A stretch of 25,839 bases of DNA from a virus: the IMG/VR virus record IMGVR_UViG_3300042485_004491, positions 1 through 25,839 of that record; one strand, given 5' to 3'. The position numbers and the translations under genes are program-made. The notes under the pieces are model-generated. The model saw only the letters and a list, made by a program, of their open reading frames with translations, did no database searches and was not told the DNA's origin. This document shows positions 22,039 through 25,839 of the stretch, piece by piece (positions within the stretch are counted from its first letter, which is position 1; each line of letters opens with the position of its first letter).

Positions 22039-23414
22039 GCGCAGCCACCCAAATTGCATCACCCAAGCCCCGCAAACGTTGCGCCGTGTACTGCCGCGTC
22101 TCAAGTGACGAGCGGCTGGAGCAGGAATTCAACTCCATCGATGCGCAGAAAGAGGCAGGCCAATCCTATGTTGCCAGCCAACGCTCGGAGGGCTGGATTC
22201 CGGTGGTGGACGACTACGACGACCCCGGGTTTTCTGGTGGTAACACCGAGCGGCCTGGACTCAAGCGCCTGATGGCAGACATTGAGCGCGGTCTGGTCGA
22301 TATTGTGGTGGTCTACAAAATTGACCGACTGACCCGCAGCCTTGCCGACTTCTCCAAAATGGTCGAAGTGTTCGAGCGCCAGGGCGTGTCATTCGTATCC
22401 GTCACTCAGCAGTTCAACACCACCACGTCCATGGGCCGCTTGATGCTCAACGTGCTGCTCTCGTTTGCACAGTTCGAGCGGGAAGTCACCGGCGAGCGGA
22501 TCCGCGACAAGATTGCCGCCAGCAAACGCAAGGGACTGTGGATGGGTGGTGTGCCGCCCTTGGGCTACGACGTGGCCAGCCGGTTGCTGGTGGTCAACGA
22601 AACTGAAGCCAATCTGGTGCGGCGCATCTTTCGCGAAATGCTCACGATTGGGTCGCCGACCCGCATCGCGCAGGGCTTGGCCAGCGAGGGCATCACGACC
22701 AAAGCCTGGACGACCCAAGACGGTCAAGTACGCAGTGGCACCCAGATGGACCGGAAATACCTGTACAAACTGCTGCGCAATCGCATCTACCTGGGTGAGT
22801 TGTCGCACAAAGGTAGCTGGTTCCCGGGCGCGCACGCGCCGATCGTTGACCATGGTCTTTGGGGTCAGGTACATGAAGTGCTGGCGCGCGACCCGCATGT
22901 GAGGTCCGTGGACACGCAAACGCGAGAGAGCACGGACGCACTGTTACGTGGTCTGCTCTTTGGCCCCAGTGGTGACCCGATGTACCCGACCTATGCCAGC
23001 AAGAACAAACGCAAGTACCGCTATTACGTCTCTAAGGCAGAGATGCGATTTGGTGCAGCGGGTAAAACGCACGAGCGCATTCCGGCAGCAGAGGTGGAAG
23101 CCGCAACGGTCAACCAAGTCAAAACGGTGCTGTCCAGTCCCGAAGCCATCACCGCCGTTTGCAAATCACTTGAACTGCAGGGTGTCCAGATCAACGAGGA
23201 CGAGATCGTGATGGGACTTCACAAGCTTGAGGATGCTTGGGAGCAGCTGTACCCGGCCGAGCAGATCAGAATCGTCAAACTGATGATTGAGAGGGTTGAT
23301 CTGGTCACCGGCGGGCTCAAGATCAAATGGCACGCCCTGGGCTGGAAAGAACTGATCAAGGAGTTTGCAGCGAAAGGCATTGGTGCTGAACTGGTGGAAA
23401 TGGAAACAGCATGA
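22035..23414 (+). CDS. Large serine recombinase (459 aa)
   Basis: A site-specific recombinase that would cut and rejoin DNA through a serine. The N-terminal resolvase/invertase domain has AVYCRVSSDER (catalytic Ser23), DDYDDPGFSGGN, DIVVVYKIDRLTRSLADF and a central GRLMLNVLLSFAQFEREVTG helix. It is followed by a Recombinase domain (GLWMGGVPPLGYDV; LYKLLRNRIYLGEL) and a region where large serine recombinases carry a zinc ribbon. Here that part (LLRGLLFGPSGDPMYP) lacks the cysteines. It has AAGGAGG before ATG 22035 and ATGA overlaps on both sides. Its target site is unknown; it could move this element or the cassettes at 3811-5448. Confidence 0.94.
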   Translation: MSAATQIASPKPRKRCAVYCRVSSDERLEQEFNSIDAQKEAGQSYVASQRSEGWIPVVDDYDDPGFSGGNTERPGLKRLMADIERGLVDIVVVYKIDRLTRSLADFSKMVEVFERQGVSFVSVTQQFNTTTSMGRLMLNVLLSFAQFEREVTGERIRDKIAASKRKGLWMGGVPPLGYDVASRLLVVNETEANLVRRIFREMLTIGSPTRIAQGLASEGITTKAWTTQDGQVRSGTQMDRKYLYKLLRNRIYLGELSHKGSWFPGAHAPIVDHGLWGQVHEVLARDPHVRSVDTQTRESTDALLRGLLFGPSGDPMYPTYASKNKRKYRYYVSKAEMRFGAAGKTHERIPAAEVEAATVNQVKTVLSSPEAITAVCKSLELQGVQINEDEIVMGLHKLEDAWEQLYPAEQIRIVKLMIERVDLVTGGLKIKWHALGWKELIKEFAAKGIGAELVEMETA

Positions 23415-23773
23415 ACGCTGATCTCGAATCCCTTGTGCCCCTCACTTATTCACGACGTGGCGTGCAGCGGCTGGCCACCACCAGTGCGGCTGCTCCAGAC
23501 ACGACGTTTTTGGATGGTCTCAGTCGTGCGTTTTACTGGAAGAGCCTGCTTGACACAGGTGCCATGAAAAGTGGCTCTGAAATCGCCAAGAATGAAGGCC
23601 TTCACCACTCGGTGGTCAACGAACTGCTGCGTCTGACATTGCTGGCTCCGGACATCATCACGCAGTTGATGTCTGGCACTCAACCACGGCGGCTCAATTT
23701 GATGTGGTTTCAGCGCAACCGGTTACCTGTGGACTGGCACGCTCAGCGCGCAATCATTGATAGCTTCAAGTAG
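23411..23773 (+). CDS. Recombinase-operon helical protein, paralogue 1 (120 aa)
   Basis: A small helical protein following the recombinase, which it overlaps as ATGA. Residues ~36-85 (LSRAFYWKSLLDTGAMKSGS, EIAKNEGLHHSVVNELLRLT, LLAPDIITQLMSGTQP) form a helix-turn-helix-like block. The downstream 165-aa protein shares it: LAHYWQRLLDERKYRSLTAI, AAIEGIDLGQASRISQL, APEIVESCLAG. Such HTH-like proteins regularly accompany DUF2924/recombinase genes. They may bind DNA near the recombination site, but this is inferred. Confidence 0.75.
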   Translation: MNADLESLVPLTYSRRGVQRLATTSAAAPDTTFLDGLSRAFYWKSLLDTGAMKSGSEIAKNEGLHHSVVNELLRLTLLAPDIITQLMSGTQPRRLNLMWFQRNRLPVDWHAQRAIIDSFK

Positions 23774-23781
23774 GAATCGAC

Positions 23782-24279
23782 ATGGCAAAAAATGACAAGG
23801 GCATGGTGACTGGCGATCCAGTCACGTACCAAATTCCAGCGCCAGCAGGCGGTGTGCAGATGGAGACGTTCATACCTTGGACGTTGGTCAAGCGAGGTGT
23901 CCGGCGGCAAGTGATCACGCCAATTGACGCGCCAGAGCATTTTCAAAGGGAAGCTCTCGTTGAACGAAGCGCGCGCAAAGAGGCAAAAGACAGCCCGTTG
24001 ATCCGGGCGTTGGGACTGGCTCATTACTGGCAGCGGTTACTGGACGAGAGGAAATATAGGTCACTGACTGCGATTGCCGCCATTGAGGGCATCGACTTGG
24101 GCCAAGCAAGCCGGATCTCTCAACTTGCACGGACTGCGCCGGAGATTGTTGAATCTTGCCTCGCTGGTGATCGCGGCGGGGTGAATATGGAGCAGTTGTG
24201 TCGTGTCTGTCTTACCGGCAGCTGGAACGATCAAGTCCGAATGCTGCCCCTTGGACAGCAAGGTCGGCAAGCACCCTGA
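23782..24279 (+). CDS. Recombinase-operon helical protein, paralogue 2 (165 aa)
   Basis: A longer paralogue of the preceding gene. The N-terminus (PWTLVKRGVRRQVITPIDAP) corresponds to YSRRGVQRLATT in paralogue 1; its core (about residues 72-125: LIRALGLAHYWQRLLDERKY, IAAIEGIDLGQASRISQLAR, TAPEIVESCLAGD) is the same helix-turn-helix-like block. The start has AGGAA seven bases upstream and lies eight bases after the previous stop, ending the operon. Two tandem versions suggest duplication and perhaps a heterodimer or division of roles. Confidence 0.75.
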   Translation: MAKNDKGMVTGDPVTYQIPAPAGGVQMETFIPWTLVKRGVRRQVITPIDAPEHFQREALVERSARKEAKDSPLIRALGLAHYWQRLLDERKYRSLTAIAAIEGIDLGQASRISQLARTAPEIVESCLAGDRGGVNMEQLCRVCLTGSWNDQVRMLPLGQQGRQAP

Positions 24280-24693
24280 TTCCTGACACTCGAAGTCACC
24301 AGGGCCACGGTCGGCCATAGACCCTTAGCGGGTGCTCACCACTGGCAGCTTTCGGGTTATCCAGTTCAAACCCCTTCAGAAGCCGTTCGCAGCATTCGGC
24401 TACGTGCCCGAAGCCGTAATCCATCAATAGACAGAGCGGACATTTAATTTCCGATCGATTATGAGAAAGCGGTCATTCGAATACCAGGCCTGAATTTCTC
24501 GTTTGGCCGTCTCTTGAGCAGCGTAGGAAGCGGTCGGTCGTCATTGCCTGCTTCCTGGTAAGCCTGTTTCATGCATTCCGAAAACTATCAGCCGACCGTT
24601 GCAGTCTTCAGAAACTTCCACCCTTGAGTTAACCCGCACAAACTGCTGATTTCAAGCTGTCCAGTTCGACAAGTTTCGCCACGCTACTTAGCT
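24280..24693. other. Intergenic stretch between convergent genes
   Basis: About 410 bases at the junction of the recombinase operon and the lower-G+C repeat gene. Apart from one possible short frame (24296-24424) it holds only imperfect inverted segments (GGAAGCGGTCGG near 24530 against GCTTCC and CCGACCG downstream). I saw no tRNA, promoter or clean terminator. This may be the edge of the recombinase element. Confidence 0.45.
24296..24424 (-). CDS. Possible small protein (42 aa)
   Basis: A short minus-strand frame, MDYGFGHVAECCERLLKGFE followed by LDNPKAASGEHPLRVYGRPW and a final PW. The composition looks protein-like rather than random (Gly/Pro turns, paired cysteines), but there is no convincing ribosome binding site and I recognise no family. 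It could be a tiny gene or the end of a decayed larger one. Confidence 0.3.
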   Translation of the reverse strand: MDYGFGHVAECCERLLKGFELDNPKAASGEHPLRVYGRPWPW

Positions 24694-25839
24694 CTACGCA
24701 ATCCCACAGAATTGGTCATCAGGGAAATGATAAGCCATAATTTCAACAATGTCCGATGTACGGAGCAGAGGCAGGGAAAGAGCTTTGTTCGCGAAGAGAA
24801 ATTCCCAATTCCATCGATCTGCAAAACGTTTAATCAGTACCAATGACCACCTCAGGGCTTCATTTTGAGATAGACAAATCCAATCCCAGCGATTCTGATA
24901 GTAATCGATCAGATCGATCGACCAAGGAAGTGCTGCATTGCTAGAGAGTCCTCCGTTAAAGTCAACGCCCCAGTCCCACTGATCAGAAAAATATTTGATC
25001 AGTTCAAGCGACCAAGGCAGTGCTTCATTTTCAGACAATGTCCGCCAATCCCAGCGATCCGCATAGCGCTCAATCAGGACAATTGACCAAGGCAGAGTTT
25101 GATTCTCGGATAGTTCCCTCCAGTCCCATCTATCCAAAAACCGTTCGATAAGTTCGAACGACCAAGGCAGGTCGCCTTTCGAGGAGAGTCCTGGCCCGCC
25201 GCTGCACCCCTTCCAGAGCGGATACTTTTTATAACGTTCTGTAAGTTCAATTGAACATGTCAGCGCATTGGCAGGGAGCCAATCCCATCGCCACCGATCC
25301 TTGTAGCGTTCGAGCAGCTCATGTGACCACGGTAGGTCTGCATGAAGGGAAAGAAGACTCCAATCCCAGCGATCTTCAAAGCGTTCAAGCAGCTCATATG
25401 ACCACGGCAGACAATTATCAGAGAGTCCGGGTTCATCATCGCCCCAACGACTCCAGCACCATCGATCCTTAAAGCGTTCGATCAGATCAATTGACCATGG
25501 CAGGGCACGATTCACTGATAGCGCCCTCCAATCCCAGCGTTCTTCAAAGCATACGATCAGATCACGTGACCATGGTAAGTCACCAGACTGAGATAGCAAT
25601 CGCCAGTCAAAGCTATCCGAAAGGCATTCGAGTAGCTCAAGCGACCAAGGCATAGCTGGATTATCAGAGAGTCCGTACCCTCTCTCTTCGTCCCCATAGC
25701 TATAAATTGAATAGCCCCAAGCCCAAGAGTCAATATAACGCTCGATTAGCGCAAGCGTCAAGGGCAGGGCTTCATTCAAAGACAGACTAGCCCAGTCCCA
25801 GCGATCCGTAAAGCGTTCAATCAACTCTTTTGGCCAAGG
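24694..25839 (-). CDS. LPWS...RWDW tandem-repeat protein, 5'-truncated by window
   Basis: The frame is open to the right edge, so the N-terminus is missing. The visible 381 residues consist of about 13 units of the form LPWS.ELIERF.DRWDWR.LS.N.A (about 24 residues each). Several units carry a longer loop such as RWGDDEPGLSDN or YSYGDEERGYGLSDN. A short non-repeat end follows (DIVEIMAYHFPDDQFCGIA). Units average two or three tryptophans, and repeats at DNA level are evident. Similar LPWS-type repeat proteins of unknown function exist in other bacteria; a solenoid-like binding surface is likely. Base composition is visibly more AT-rich than its neighbours, suggesting separate acquisition. Confidence 0.82.
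   Translation of the reverse strand, partial: PWPKELIERFTDRWDWASLSLNEALPLTLALIERYIDSWAWGYSIYSYGDEERGYGLSDNPAMPWSLELLECLSDSFDWRLLSQSGDLPWSRDLIVCFEERWDWRALSVNRALPWSIDLIERFKDRWCWSRWGDDEPGLSDNCLPWSYELLERFEDRWDWSLLSLHADLPWSHELLERYKDRWRWDWLPANALTCSIELTERYKKYPLWKGCSGGPGLSSKGDLPWSFELIERFLDRWDWRELSENQTLPWSIVLIERYADRWDWRTLSENEALPWSLELIKYFSDQWDWGVDFNGGLSSNAALPWSIDLIDYYQNRWDWICLSQNEALRWSLVLIKRFADRWNWEFLFANKALSLPLLRTSDIVEIMAYHFPDDQFCGIA

Noticed and set aside
22035-23414. The serine recombinase as the prophage integrase.
   Set aside because: Its partners (DUF2924, HTH-like paralogues) are those of a separate recombinase element, and no attachment site is visible nearby; it is left as possible but unsupported.

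Overview
The window looks like a prophage-centred accessory region of a betaproteobacterium, probably Burkholderiales/Comamonadaceae. This rests on moderately high G+C, on tightly packed ATGA-overlapping phage operons, and on gene families I recognise from that group; it is a judgement from sequence, not a database result. No complete prophage is present. Structural genes continue beyond the left edge, and no tyrosine integrase, classical CI-type repressor or attachment site is visible.

Layout. (1) 1-3682, minus strand: start of the packaging/structural operon, with small and large terminase subunits, two inserted fibre-like genes behind an intrinsic terminator, then the first codons of a gpW-like head-tail joining gene. 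(2) 3683-3904: palindromes and direct repeats upstream of the terminase genes (a candidate cos region) and the first copy of a ~70-bp repeat. (3) 3905-5381, plus strand: three small genes pointing against the phage operons, including a DUF3489 protein; two further repeat copies follow genes here. (4) 5526-16969, minus strand: a long early/replication operon. In transcription order it has an AlpA-like regulator, an unknown protein, a Sak4-like ATPase, a probable ssDNA-binding protein, two cysteine-containing small proteins, a Cas4-like PD-(D/E)XK nuclease, a second AlpA-like regulator, a P4-type primase-helicase, a stand-alone winged-helix protein, a RuvC-like resolvase, small proteins, two ParB-methyltransferase fusions and a DUF7220 membrane protein. 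(5) 17062-19445, minus strand: two coupled genes of unknown function behind a near-perfect SOS (LexA) box that overlaps a promoter -10. This is the best candidate here for an undescribed damage-induced system.

(6) 19732-21291: a retropepsin-like membrane protease, and a secreted thermonuclease followed by a DUF6794 protein. (7) 21344-24279, plus strand: a recombinase operon comprising a small protein, DUF2924, a large serine recombinase and two paralogous helical proteins. (8) 24694 to the end, minus strand: part of a large protein made of tandem LPWS...RWDW repeats, visibly lower in G+C than its surroundings.

Two themes link the regions. First, the ~70-bp repeat beside the plus-strand genes of region 3 matches, without gaps in its core, the 3' end of the first gene of the recombinase operon in region 7; it even keeps the reading frame for an LGFS..QR(V/L)H-type tail. 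This suggests that regions 3 and 7 are parts of one recombinase-associated element. Second, the control signals (SOS box, three phased GAACTTATG repeats, terminators placed just before ribosome binding sites) suggest damage-induced and antitermination-type regulation.
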